A stretch of 64,000 nt of DNA from Streptomyces graminofaciens (GTDB lineage Bacteria > Actinomycetota > Actinomycetes > Streptomycetales > Streptomycetaceae): NCBI RefSeq assembly GCF_030294945.1, contig NZ_AP018448.1, positions 3,162,001 to 3,226,000 of the forward strand, written 5' to 3'. Each line of letters starts with the position of its first letter. Position 1 is the stretch's first letter. Of this stretch, positions 50,653 through 59,708 are shown in pieces. The notes under the pieces are model-generated. The model made no database searches. It saw only the letters and a list, made by a program, of their open reading frames with translations, and was not told where the DNA came from. The position numbers and the translations under genes were made by a program.

Positions 50653-53529
50653 ATGGCCGAGGCCGGGCAGCACGACGAGCGGTTCGAGCGGTACGACGGT
50701 GGCAGCCCGGAGGCTGAGCGGCTCGTCTTCGAGCGGTTGGCACGGGTGCTCATGGAGGTTCAGGTCCGCAATCGGCGGGCCGGTGGCGGTGGGATCGTCC
50801 GGGCGTTCCACGCCAAGGCGCCGGTTGCCGTGGAGAACGCGCGGCTGCGCTTCCACGACGATCTGCCCGCGGCCCTGCGGGTCGGCTTCGCGCAGCCCGG
50901 CGCGGACTATCCGGCGGTCGTGCGGCTGTCCAACGCGAGCGGCATCCGGCAGGGCGACGGCTCCCCCGATCTGCGGGGCGTGGCCGTGCGCGTGCAGGTG
51001 TCGGAGGGTGTGAGCCACGACCTGCTGGCCACCAGTTTCCCGGTGTCGCACGCGCGCGACGCGCGGGAGTTCGTGGCGTTCGCCAAGGCCATGGCGGGAG
51101 CGCGCAGCCCCGTGCAGAAGGCGTTCGCGCTGTTCGTGAAGCTGCCGCTGTCGGTGGGGCTCCGTACGGCCGACCGGATGCGACGCAATGTGCAAGCGGC
51201 CACCCGGCACACCGTCGACTCCCTCGCCAACGAGACGTACTGGAGCCGCGGGGCGATGCTGTGGGGCGAGGCCGGGCCGGTGCGGTACCTGCTGCGGCCC
51301 GCGCCCGGTACGCCCTCCGCGCCGGCGCCCGATCGGCGGGACCCCGACTTTCTGCACCGGGAGTTCGCCCGTCGGCTCGGTCAGGCGGACGTGGCGTTCG
51401 ATCTGTGTGTGCAGCGGTACGTGGACGAGCGGCGCACTCCGGTCGAGGACGCGTCGGTGGAGTGGAAGGACGCGGTGGCTCCGGCGGTGCCGATCGCTCG
51501 GCTCACCATCCCCGCGCAGGAGCTGGACAGTGCCGAGGCGCGGGCGACGGCACGGCGGATCGAGGATCTGACGTTCAACCCCTGGTACACCACCGACGAA
51601 TTCCGGCCACTGGGCAATATCAACCGGGCCCGGAAGGCCGGCTATCAGGCGAGCGGCGCCCATCGGCTCGGGCGGCGGTTCGTGAGCGAGGAACCGCTGC
51701 GCAACCGGGTGCTCGGGCGTCCCGTGGGTGCCGCCTTCGAGCTGCTGAACCGGGTCGTGCCGTGGCACCGGCTGCCGCTGTCCCTGAGCCTGCTGAACCT
51801 GGTGTTCCTGCGGAAGGTGCTCCGACGGCTGAACCTGATCGACTCCGAGCTGCGTGAGGCACCGCCCAAGGCCCAGCCCGCGCCGGAGCCGATCCCGGAA
51901 CGGCTGCGCACGGAGCGGTCGTACGACGGGACGTACAACGATCTGTCGGAGCCGAGGATGGGCTCGGTCGGTGCCACGTTCGGCCGGAATCTGAAGCCGG
52001 ACTACCGGCCGGACCTCTTCGACACGCCGAACCCGGTGACGGTCAGCCGGGAGCTGCTGTACCGCGAGAGCTTCGTGCCCGCGACCTCGCTGAACGTGCT
52101 GGCGGCGGCTTGGATCCAGTTCCAGGTGCACGACTGGGTGAACCACCGGCGCTACAAGCCCGGTGAGCGCAGTGTGGAGGTGCCGCTGCCGCCCGGGCAC
52201 GCCGGTGGCTGGCAGAACACGCCGGGCGGCCCGGCCGAGCACGTGATGCGGTTCGCGGAGAACGAGGCCGTCGAGCAGCCGGGGCAACCGCCGCTGTTGT
52301 TCGCCAACTCGGCCTCGCACTGGTGGGACGGCTCCGAGGTGTACGGCGCCGACGAGCAGACCGCGCGGTTCCTGCGCGAGCCGAACGGCGGGGCGAAACT
52401 CCGGCTGGAGGAAGGCCACTTGCCGCTGACCGGCAACGGCGTTCCGCTCACCGGCTTCAACGAGAGCTGGTGGATGGGGCTCAGCTCGCTGCACACGCTG
52501 TTCGCCCGCGAGCACAACGCGGTGTGCGACGCGCTGCGGGCCGAGTATCCGACGATGAGCGAGGAGAAGATCTACCACACGGCCCGGCTGGTGGTCTCCG
52601 CGCTGATCGCGAAGATCCACACCGTGGAGTGGACTCCGGCGATCCTCGCCACCGAGGCGATCGACGTCGCCCTGCACACCAACTGGGAGGGCCCGCCGAA
52701 GAACTGGCTCAACCAGCTGGGCCTGTGGCTGTTCGAGGCGCACTCGCTGACCGGCATCCCGAAGACGCTGCCGGACCACCACGCGGCGCCGTACTCCCTC
52801 ACCGAGGACTTCACCACCGTCTACCGGCTGCATCCGCTGATCCCGGACGACTACGAGCTGCGCGACCACCGGTTCGGGCACCGGCTGGAGACGGTCGGGT
52901 TCATGGACATCCAGGGCGGCGCCGCCGAGTCACAGATCCGCAAGACGGGCCTCGCCAACGCGCTCTACTCGTTCGGCATCGCCCACCCGGGCGCGATCAC
53001 CCTGCACAACTTCCCGCGCGCGCTGCAACGCTTCGAGCGGGACGGCGAGATCATCGACCTGTCCGTCGTGGACCTGGTCCGGACCCGGCGGCGGGGCGTG
53101 CCGCGCTACAACGACTTCCTCGCCGGGCTGCACAAGCCGCGCATCCGCTCCTTCGAGGACCTGACGCGGAACGCCGAGACCCTGGCCCGCCTCAAGGACG
53201 TGTACCGCGACGTCGACGAGATCGACACCGTGGTCGGTCTGTTCGCGGAGAACCCGCCGGAGGGCTTCGGCTTCAGCGACACCGCGTTCCGCATCTTCAT
53301 CCTGATGGCCAGCCGACGGCTACAGAGCGACCGATTCCTGACGGTCGACTACCGGCCCGAGGTCTACACCCCGCTCGGCATCGACTGGGTGGAGAAGAGC
53401 GGGATGAACTCCGTGCTTCTGCGCCACTGCCCGGATCTGGCGCCGCTGCTGCCGCGTGACGCGAGCGCGTTCGCGCCATGGCGGACGGTACGGCCGACAG
53501 CCAATGGCGACGGCAGCGGTTCTCAATGA
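50653..53529 (+). CDS. Catalase-like domain fused to a cyclooxygenase / alpha-dioxygenase-like heme peroxidase
   Basis: A 958-residue protein with two heme-binding folds. Residues 40-345 resemble catalase-related proteins: His53 in RAFHAKAP, Arg91, the segment DLRGVAVRVQV, and a proximal pair Arg327-x3-Tyr331 in RARKAGY. The position of the essential distal Asn of true catalases appears to be Ser128 (ATSFPVSHARD). Residues 420-950 match animal-type heme peroxidases of the fatty-acid dioxygenase branch: distal His493 in QFQVHDWVNH, and Tyr724 three residues before proximal His727 in VYRLHPLIPD, the spacing of the radical Tyr and heme His in cyclooxygenases. It may oxygenate a fatty acid and convert the hydroperoxide. 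No signal peptide is seen. GAAGGGA precedes the ATG. Confidence 0.88.
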   Translation: MAEAGQHDERFERYDGGSPEAERLVFERLARVLMEVQVRNRRAGGGGIVRAFHAKAPVAVENARLRFHDDLPAALRVGFAQPGADYPAVVRLSNASGIRQGDGSPDLRGVAVRVQVSEGVSHDLLATSFPVSHARDAREFVAFAKAMAGARSPVQKAFALFVKLPLSVGLRTADRMRRNVQAATRHTVDSLANETYWSRGAMLWGEAGPVRYLLRPAPGTPSAPAPDRRDPDFLHREFARRLGQADVAFDLCVQRYVDERRTPVEDASVEWKDAVAPAVPIARLTIPAQELDSAEARATARRIEDLTFNPWYTTDEFRPLGNINRARKAGYQASGAHRLGRRFVSEEPLRNRVLGRPVGAAFELLNRVVPWHRLPLSLSLLNLVFLRKVLRRLNLIDSELREAPPKAQPAPEPIPERLRTERSYDGTYNDLSEPRMGSVGATFGRNLKPDYRPDLFDTPNPVTVSRELLYRESFVPATSLNVLAAAWIQFQVHDWVNHRRYKPGERSVEVPLPPGHAGGWQNTPGGPAEHVMRFAENEAVEQPGQPPLLFANSASHWWDGSEVYGADEQTARFLREPNGGAKLRLEEGHLPLTGNGVPLTGFNESWWMGLSSLHTLFAREHNAVCDALRAEYPTMSEEKIYHTARLVVSALIAKIHTVEWTPAILATEAIDVALHTNWEGPPKNWLNQLGLWLFEAHSLTGIPKTLPDHHAAPYSLTEDFTTVYRLHPLIPDDYELRDHRFGHRLETVGFMDIQGGAAESQIRKTGLANALYSFGIAHPGAITLHNFPRALQRFERDGEIIDLSVVDLVRTRRRGVPRYNDFLAGLHKPRIRSFEDLTRNAETLARLKDVYRDVDEIDTVVGLFAENPPEGFGFSDTAFRIFILMASRRLQSDRFLTVDYRPEVYTPLGIDWVEKSGMNSVLLRHCPDLAPLLPRDASAFAPWRTVRPTANGDGSGSQ

Positions 53530-53572
53530 CCGTGAACTGACAGCGAACTGAACGACGTACGGGGGATCGCAC

Positions 53573-54979
53573 ATGACGACCATCGACGACGAGCCGTCGG
53601 AGGTGACCGGCCCCTCCGGTCACCCCGGGCTGACGGACCTGTTCCGGCGACCGCTGCTGCAGACCGTGTGGCGGCGGCGTACGCACCGCGTGAGCCGGGG
53701 CGCCAAGGTGCCCGCGGGCTCCATGACCTACACCTCCGGCAATGAACCACGGCCTCTGTCGGAGCTGGAGGAGGCGATGCTGATCGCCATCACCGGCTCC
53801 ACGGGGCTGACCATGCCCGACCGACCCTTCGAGGACCCGGAGAACGGCACGCCCATCATGTCCAAGCCGAACCTCACCATGACGGGACGTACGGCGGGCA
53901 GTCCGGACAACGCGCAGGGCACGCACTTCTTCCTCATCAACGACACCGGCACGTACTTCCTGCGGAAGCTGGAGCCCGCGCCGCAGGAGCCGTTCGACGC
54001 CGAGACGCTCATCGCGCGGGCGCGGCGGGCCAAGGTGAAGGTCCTGGACCACCGGCTCGACGTGGCGCCGGGGAAACGGGACTTCCCGGCGTACCTCGAC
54101 TCGAACCGGTTCCTGTCCAACCTGCCCGGGACCACCGTGCTGTTCCCGGTGGTCGACCTCTCCCACCAGTACGTGAACGCGCTGATGTATCTGCTCACCC
54201 AGCCGGACGGGGCCCGGCCGACCCTGGTGGACGACCGGAACTTCTACCGTCCGGCCGGGGTGAAGAAGTGGGTGAGGAACGGCTTTCTCAACAAGGACCT
54301 GAAGCTGCCGCTGGGGGCGCTGGGGCCGATGCGGACGCAGATCGAAGCGGATCTGCTTCTCCAGAACCTGATGCTCACCGCCGAGGCGATGGGGCTGGGT
54401 GCGTGGATCCACGCCGCGATCAATCCGCAGATCGCGCTCGGCGACCCCAAGTTCTCCCGTGCGTACGGCAGGATGCTCGGTTTCACCTTCGTCACTCCGC
54501 GCTGGCAGCCGGCGGACATCTGGCGCTGGCACATTCCGCTGCCGAAGTACACGAATGTGCGCTCGCATCCGGTCGGGCTGCGTGCGCCCGACGGTGAGGT
54601 GCTGATCGCGGCCGCGTGTCCGCCCTCGTACGGGTCGATGTCGGACGCCGTGGACGCGATCATCCGGGAGAAGTTCGGGGCGGGGGGTGTGTACGGGGAC
54701 AAGGACGTCTTCTCGCGGATCTACAGAGAGGACTACGGGCAGCGGTATCTCGCCGAGGCGAGTGAGTACGAGGAGCGGGTGATCGACTGTGCGCGGGATG
54801 TGTGCGAGTACGTGCTTCGTACGCATCGGCGTTTTCCGGCGCACACGGATGCGATCCATGTTCCCGGGGTCTGGCTTCAGGTGCATCACGTCGAGAAGGA
54901 GTACTACGACCGGTTCTTCGTGAACGGGTTGACGGAGGCGCATCGCAGGCACGACGAGGTGTGGGACGGCAGGGCCTAG
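53573..54979 (+). CDS. Nitroreductase-like protein paired with the heme fusion
   Basis: A 468-residue protein of uncertain family. NEPRPLSELEEAMLIAITGSTG near residues 56-77 (two pieces: NEPRPLSELEE and AMLIAITGSTG) and LLLQNLMLTAEAMGLGAWI near 263-281 resemble the FMN-binding helices of nitroreductases such as SagB-type oxidases. The C-terminal 120 residues match nothing I know. The gene starts 43 bases after the heme fusion gene and surely shares its transcript. It may reduce or oxidise the oxygenated product. No membrane segment or signal peptide is seen. Confidence 0.6.
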   Translation: MTTIDDEPSEVTGPSGHPGLTDLFRRPLLQTVWRRRTHRVSRGAKVPAGSMTYTSGNEPRPLSELEEAMLIAITGSTGLTMPDRPFEDPENGTPIMSKPNLTMTGRTAGSPDNAQGTHFFLINDTGTYFLRKLEPAPQEPFDAETLIARARRAKVKVLDHRLDVAPGKRDFPAYLDSNRFLSNLPGTTVLFPVVDLSHQYVNALMYLLTQPDGARPTLVDDRNFYRPAGVKKWVRNGFLNKDLKLPLGALGPMRTQIEADLLLQNLMLTAEAMGLGAWIHAAINPQIALGDPKFSRAYGRMLGFTFVTPRWQPADIWRWHIPLPKYTNVRSHPVGLRAPDGEVLIAAACPPSYGSMSDAVDAIIREKFGAGGVYGDKDVFSRIYREDYGQRYLAEASEYEERVIDCARDVCEYVLRTHRRFPAHTDAIHVPGVWLQVHHVEKEYYDRFFVNGLTEAHRRHDEVWDGRA

Positions 54980-55000
54980 ACACAGTCTGTCCGCCCACGC

Positions 55001-55217
55001 CTGCGAGCTCGGGGGTACCGGGTGCGTTGGCGGGTGCGGGATCGTCGTGGTTGCGCGCGCTGTGCCCCGCGCCCCTGAAAAGCGCGGGGCACAGCCCCGG
55101 CTCTCAGGGGCGCGGGGAACTGCGCGACAAGCCCCCACTCATCCACAGCCGACACACATGCCGGGGGTCTGGGGGCGCAGCCCCCAGGGATGGGACGGGT
55201 AGGGGCGGCGGGGGCGA
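55001..55217. repeat. Dispersed intergenic palindromic repeat, copy C
   Basis: The copy occupies most of the 300 bases after the nitroreductase-like gene. It shows GAGCTCGGGGG, a core inverted repeat CCCCGCGCCCCTGA / TCAGGGGCGCGGGG around GCGCGGGGCACAGCCCCGGC, the AGCCGACACACATGCC block, a hairpin CTGGGGGCGCAGCCCCCAG and the tail GGATGGGACGGGTAGGGG ending near 55217. It matches copies A and B closely and may terminate the heme operon. Confidence 0.83.
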
Positions 55218-55278
55218 AAGAACAGCGGGCCCTGTCCTGATAGTTGACAGGTACAAGCGTGTCGGGTGACAGTCCCGA

Positions 55279-56745
55279 GTGATGATGATCGACGAGCTGA
55301 CGGTGGCCGAGCGGCGGGTGTGGGACGCCTTCCCTCGGGGAGTGGCCGTGGACTTCCGTGCGGATGGGGACGAGGACGCCGCGGACGGGGAGTCGTGGGG
55401 GCCGGAGCGGACCGTACGGGCGAGCGTGCTGCGGACGCTGTTGCTGACGGCACCTCAGGAGGACGGCGAGATAGCCGCGTTGAAGGTGTCGGGAGCGCGG
55501 ATCACGGGCGTGCTGGATCTGCGGTACGCCAACGCCGACAGCGTCGTCCGCCTCAGCCACTGCTTCTTCGAGCGCGAGCCCGACTGGTCCGGCGCCCAAC
55601 TGCACTACGTCAAGCTCAACAAGTCGGTGTTCCCGGGGCTGCGGGCGCCGAGGATGCGCGTGGACGGCAGCCTGCGGATGACCGACTGCCGGTTCCGGGG
55701 GCCGCTCAGGCTCGGCGGATCGCAGATCTCCGGGGCGCTGTACCTGGAGCGGGCCGAGCTGACCGCGCCGGACGCCGACGAGCCCGTGCTCCAGCTGGGC
55801 CAGACCGAGATCGGCGACGACCTGTGCGCTCCCGGAATGCGTGCGCGGGGCGAGGTACGGCTGAGCGACGCCACCGTCAACGGGACGATCAAGCTCACGG
55901 ACGCCGACCTGAGCCACCCGGGCGGCACCGCGCTCCGCGGGGAGCGACTCAAGGCGACCTCCGACGTCCTCATGCGGCACACCCGGGTCCGGGGCCGGAT
56001 CGACCTGCGGGGCGCCCGCGTCGAGGGGCGCCTGGAGATGTCGTACGCCCGTCTGTCGAACCCGGGCGGTACGGCACTGCGCGTGAGCAGCGGCGTCGTG
56101 AGCGAACTCTGGCTGCGTGAGGGGTCCCGGATGGAGGGGGTGCTCAATCTCCGCCGGTCGCAGATAGAAGTCCTGTTCCTGGAGCCGGAGATGCTCCCGG
56201 ACGAGGTGCTGCTGAACAACCTCACGTACACCGCGCTCATGCCGCACGAGCCGGCCGAGCAGCGACTGCCCATGGTGGAGCGGGACGGCGACGGCTATGT
56301 CCCGTACAGCTACGAGCAGTTGACGGAGGCGTACCGCAGGATCGGTGACGACGACGCGGCCCGGCGCGTCCAGCTCGCCAAGCAGCGCCGCCATCGCGCC
56401 ACCCTCGCCTGGTACGGCCGACTGTGGGGCCATGTCCAGGACGCCACCGTCGGCTACGGCTTCCGCCCGCTGCGCGCCGCCGTCTGGCTGCTGTCGCTGC
56501 TGGCCGTGGGCTCGGTGGCGTACGGGCTGCACCATCCGCCGCCGATCAAGGCGGGCGAGGCCCCCACGTTCAACGCCGTCTTCTACAGTCTCGACCTGCT
56601 CCTGCCGATCATCGACTTCGGTCAGGAGCGGGCGTACGCGCCCGTGGGCTGGGGGCAGTGGCTGTCGTACGTGCTCGTCATCACCGGCTGGATCCTGGCG
56701 ACGACGGTCGTCACGGGCGTGACCCGTACGGTCAGCCGCCAGTAG
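55279..56745 (+). CDS. Beta-helix membrane protein (often labelled membrane-associated oxidoreductase)
   Basis: A 488-residue protein. Residues 55-310 form repeats of about 20 residues such as ISGALYLERAEL, VRLSDATVNGTIKLTDADL and GRIDLRGARVEGRLEMSYARL, predicted as a right-handed beta-helix. A helical linker with Arg/Lys-rich RRVQLAKQRRHRATLAWYG follows (about 350-395), then two or three membrane helices (about 400-420, 435-455 and 460-482) with FNAVFYSLDLLLPIIDFGQE between. The oxidoreductase label seems unsupported: no cofactor motif is visible. The C-terminal pattern resembles a small pore-like module. ATG at 55279, 55282 and 55285 are equally possible starts. Confidence 0.7.
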   Translation: MMMIDELTVAERRVWDAFPRGVAVDFRADGDEDAADGESWGPERTVRASVLRTLLLTAPQEDGEIAALKVSGARITGVLDLRYANADSVVRLSHCFFEREPDWSGAQLHYVKLNKSVFPGLRAPRMRVDGSLRMTDCRFRGPLRLGGSQISGALYLERAELTAPDADEPVLQLGQTEIGDDLCAPGMRARGEVRLSDATVNGTIKLTDADLSHPGGTALRGERLKATSDVLMRHTRVRGRIDLRGARVEGRLEMSYARLSNPGGTALRVSSGVVSELWLREGSRMEGVLNLRRSQIEVLFLEPEMLPDEVLLNNLTYTALMPHEPAEQRLPMVERDGDGYVPYSYEQLTEAYRRIGDDDAARRVQLAKQRRHRATLAWYGRLWGHVQDATVGYGFRPLRAAVWLLSLLAVGSVAYGLHHPPPIKAGEAPTFNAVFYSLDLLLPIIDFGQERAYAPVGWGQWLSYVLVITGWILATTVVTGVTRTVSRQ

Positions 56746-56764
56746 GCGCCGTCCCCGACTCCCG

Positions 56765-58558
56765 TCATCTGCCCGGGCGTTGGACGTGCTGGGCGGCGAG
56801 GCGTACGGGGGCGTTCTGGGCGCCGTAGCCCCGGTAGTCGGCGTCGCGCTGGACCAGTTCGAAGAAGACGCGGCCGATGGTCTCCGTGTAGCAGTGGCGG
56901 AACTCGCCGTCGGCGTCGCGGTCGTAGAGGATGCCGAGGTCGCGGTACGTCTCCAGCTCGGCCTCGGTGAACTCGTACCGGGCGGCCAGGTCGTCGTAGT
57001 AGTTCGCGGGTACCGCGAGCAGTCGGCCGCCAGCGGCGCGGAAGGCGCGGGCGGCGGCCACCACGTCGTCCGTGGCGAGCGCGATGTGCTGGGCGCGCGC
57101 GGTGTCGTCGGTCGGGGCGGGGCCGACGCTGAGGGCGATGCGGACACTGCCGTCGGCGTTCGCGACCGGTCGGCTGCGGAACAGGCCGTAGGGGTCGGCG
57201 ACGTCGACGCTCTCGCGGGCGTCCAGGCCGAGCACGGTGCGGTGGAAGAGGGCAGCCTCGTCGAACTGGTGCCAGGGCTGGGTGAGGGCTAGATGGTCGA
57301 CGCGGTGGACGTGCCGCGCGGGTTGCCCGGGCGACGGGACCGGGTGGAAGTCGGTGGTCCAGCTCGGGAGTTCGGGGCGGTCCGTCGCGCAGAAGAAGAG
57401 TTCCGTGCCGTCGGGCGCGGCCACTGCGTCGAGCGGCGCGTCCTCGGCGGCGCGGCGGCGGGGCAGCACCGGGGCGAGGAGCGACTCGGCGCGACGCGCG
57501 GCGCCGTCGGGGTCCGGTGACTCCAGGCCGATCGCGGCGAGCTGGGTGCCGTCCCGGCGCGCGGCCGGGCCGGTGTTGACCAGGATCCGCGCCTCGCCCT
57601 GCTGCCACAGGTCGACCGGCTTGCTGCGGTGCCGTGCGGTGCGGGCGAAGCCGAGGGCGCCGAGGAGCGCCGAGACGGGCTCGGCGTCGGGCGTGACCAG
57701 CTCCGCGAAGGCGACCTGCGTGGGCACGACGGGGGCCGGGAGCGCGGCGAGCCCGGCCGACTCCTGGAGCATCAACAGCGAACGGTGGGCGTCGACTGCG
57801 GTGGGCCCGGCCTCGGCCTGCCGGAAGACGTCGTTGAAGACCTCCAGGGAGAGGGGACCTCGGTAACCGGCGGCGATGACGTGCCGCAGCAGGCCCGTGA
57901 CGTCGAGGCCGCCCTGACCGGGGAAGCAGCGGTAGTGGCGGCTCCACTGGAGTACGTCCATCGCCATCAGCGGGGCGTCGGCCAGCTGGAGGAAGAAGAT
58001 CTTCTCGCCGGGGATGTCGGCGATGCCCTTGGGATCGGAACCACGGGCCAGGATGTGGAAGCTGTCGAGGCAGGTGCCGAGCGCGGGATGGTCGGCGGCC
58101 TCGACGATGCGCCAGGCGTGGTCGTACGTGCTGACGTGCCGCCCCCAGGCCAGCGCCTCGTACGCGACCTTGATGCCGAACTCCTGCGCCAGATCGGCCA
58201 GTTGGCGCAGATGGTACGCGGCGAGCGCGTCGTCGTCCTCGGCGAGCGGATGGACGCTGGAGCAGACGAGCACGGTGTCGGTGCCGAGGCGGCGCATCAG
58301 CTCGAACTTGTGCCGGGCTCGGCGCAGATTGCGGGCGAACTCCTCGTCCGGGACGGCCTCGATGTCCCGCATCGGCTGGTAGAGATCGATGCTCAGGCCC
58401 AGGTCGGCGCAGCGGGCGCGGATGTCCTCGGGGGTGAGGGGGCTGGCGAGCAGATCGTTCTCGAAGATCTCGACCCCGTCGAAGCCGGCCCGGGCGGCCG
58501 CCGTGAGCTTCTCGGTGAGGGATCCACTGAGGGAGACGGTGGCGATGGACGTGCGCAT
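56765..58558 (-). CDS. Two-domain 3-dehydroshikimate dehydratase (QuiC-like, TIM barrel plus HPPD-like)
   Basis: A 597-residue fusion. Residues 1-275 form a sugar-isomerase/AP-endonuclease-2 TIM barrel (GFDGVEIFENDL, VCSSVHPL, LGTCLDSFHILARG, FFLQLADAP, SLEVFND). Residues 290-597 form a vicinal-oxygen-chelate domain like 4-hydroxyphenylpyruvate dioxygenase, with metal ligands in HRVDHLAL, QHIALATDD and RVFFELVQR. Enzymes of this layout dehydrate 3-dehydroshikimate to protocatechuate; the role of the second domain is unclear. It is transcribed with the shikimate dehydrogenase gene upstream, supporting quinate/shikimate catabolism. Confidence 0.88.
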   Translation of the reverse strand: MRTSIATVSLSGSLTEKLTAAARAGFDGVEIFENDLLASPLTPEDIRARCADLGLSIDLYQPMRDIEAVPDEEFARNLRRARHKFELMRRLGTDTVLVCSSVHPLAEDDDALAAYHLRQLADLAQEFGIKVAYEALAWGRHVSTYDHAWRIVEAADHPALGTCLDSFHILARGSDPKGIADIPGEKIFFLQLADAPLMAMDVLQWSRHYRCFPGQGGLDVTGLLRHVIAAGYRGPLSLEVFNDVFRQAEAGPTAVDAHRSLLMLQESAGLAALPAPVVPTQVAFAELVTPDAEPVSALLGALGFARTARHRSKPVDLWQQGEARILVNTGPAARRDGTQLAAIGLESPDPDGAARRAESLLAPVLPRRRAAEDAPLDAVAAPDGTELFFCATDRPELPSWTTDFHPVPSPGQPARHVHRVDHLALTQPWHQFDEAALFHRTVLGLDARESVDVADPYGLFRSRPVANADGSVRIALSVGPAPTDDTARAQHIALATDDVVAAARAFRAAGGRLLAVPANYYDDLAARYEFTEAELETYRDLGILYDRDADGEFRHCYTETIGRVFFELVQRDADYRGYGAQNAPVRLAAQHVQRPGR

Positions 58559-58599
58559 GGGGGTGCTCCTTCAACGCTTCGGGTTTCCGGCAGTAGGCC

Positions 58600-58658
58600 T
58601 CAAGGGGCGCGGGGAACGGCGCGACAAGCCACGGACAACCCGCGGCCGACACACTGGG
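58600..58658. repeat. Partial dispersed intergenic repeat
   Basis: CAAGGGGCGCGGGGAACGGCGCGACAAGCCACGG (read in parts: GGGGCGCGGGGAAC, GCGCGACAAGCC, CGGCCGACACA) matches the centre of copies A-C. It lies between the shikimate dehydrogenase and dehydratase genes, which are on the same strand, so it does not fully block read-through if the pair is one operon. Confidence 0.6.
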
Positions 58659-58673
58659 CGGCCCGTACGGCGC

Positions 58674-59549
58674 CTAGTTACGGACACCCACGACACCGGC
58701 CAACTCGGCAATATCGGCGAGCATGGCGGCAGCGTCCGGCTCACGCCCCGTGAACAGCCGAAACGCGTCCACCGCCTGGAACACCGCCATCCCACCCCCG
58801 TCCAGCACGGCGCAGCCGACCGCCCGAGCGGTCCGCAGCAGCTCCGTCTCCAACGGCCGGTACACCACCTCGGCGACCCACAGCCCGGGCCGCAGCAACT
58901 CCGCGCCGAAGGGCAGCCCGGGGTGCGCGGCCATCCCGGTCGGCGTCGCATGGACGACACCGTCGGCCTCGGCGAGCAGCGCGGGCAGCATGTCGAGGGT
59001 CGCGGCGGCGGCGCGGCCCACCCCGAAGTGCCGGTTGAGGGCGACGGCGAGGTCGGCGGCGCGGTCGGGCATCGCGTCGACGACGGTGACGTGCCCCGCG
59101 CCGAGGGTGAGCGTGGCGTGGGCGACGGCGGCGCCCGCGCCTCCGGCGCCCACCTGCACCACCTTCTCCAGCGGGGCGTCGGGCAGCCCGCGTGCGAAGG
59201 ACGCGGCGAAGCCGGTGACGTCCGTGTTGTGGCCGACGGCGCGGCCGTCATCGAAGACGACGGTGTTGACCGCGCCGAGCGCCTCGGCCTGCGGGGAGAG
59301 CTCATCGAGGTGTTCGATGACGAGCTGCTTGCACGGGTGTGTGATGTTGAGCCCGTCGAAGCCGAGGTCGCGGGCGGCGCGCAGCAGGTCACCGACCGCC
59401 TCCGGCCGGCCGCCGAGCACGTCGATGTCGATGAGCCGGTACAGATAGCGCAGGCCCTGGCGGTCGGCCTCCCGCTCGTGCAGCGCCGGGCTGAGCGAGG
59501 GGCCGATGCCCGCGCCGATCAGTCCGACGAGATACGTGTCCTTGGCCAC
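58674..59549 (-). CDS. Quinate/shikimate dehydrogenase
   Basis: A 291-residue NAD(P)-dependent enzyme. The substrate-binding SLSPALHE is near residue 18, the catalytic lysine in NITHPCK near 75, GAVNTVVFDDGRAVGHNTDVTGF near 95-117 and the cofactor loop GAGGAGAAV near 135. The second half is complete. In this cluster it should oxidise shikimate or quinate for catabolism; the acidic residue after strand two (VVDAMPD) favours NAD. A 26-base operator lies 22 bases before its start. Confidence 0.92.
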   Translation of the reverse strand: MAKDTYLVGLIGAGIGPSLSPALHEREADRQGLRYLYRLIDIDVLGGRPEAVGDLLRAARDLGFDGLNITHPCKQLVIEHLDELSPQAEALGAVNTVVFDDGRAVGHNTDVTGFAASFARGLPDAPLEKVVQVGAGGAGAAVAHATLTLGAGHVTVVDAMPDRAADLAVALNRHFGVGRAAAATLDMLPALLAEADGVVHATPTGMAAHPGLPFGAELLRPGLWVAEVVYRPLETELLRTARAVGCAVLDGGGMAVFQAVDAFRLFTGREPDAAAMLADIAELAGVVGVRN

Positions 59550-59570
59550 GACGGACCTCCTGAGCGGCTC

Positions 59571-59596
59571 ACTAATGTACGAACTGGTGAGTTAGT
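59571..59596. promoter_or_regulatory. Operator of the shikimate cluster, copy 1
   Basis: This 26-base imperfect palindrome has arms ACTAA and TTAGT. Read on the minus strand it is ACTAACT-2-CCAGT-2-GT-2-ATTAG, matching the copy at 60534-60559 at 19 of 26 positions. It sits between the divergent shikimate dehydrogenase and TetR genes and is probably bound by that TetR protein. Confidence 0.72.
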
Positions 59597-59708
59597 CATA
59601 GCAGCCGGACCCCCGGCTTGGGAAGCCCGCTCCCGGCACCCGCCACGCCTGGGCTTCTAGAATCTGCGGCACGCGACCTGAAACGCGCCCTACGCCCGAA
59701 GGAACCCG

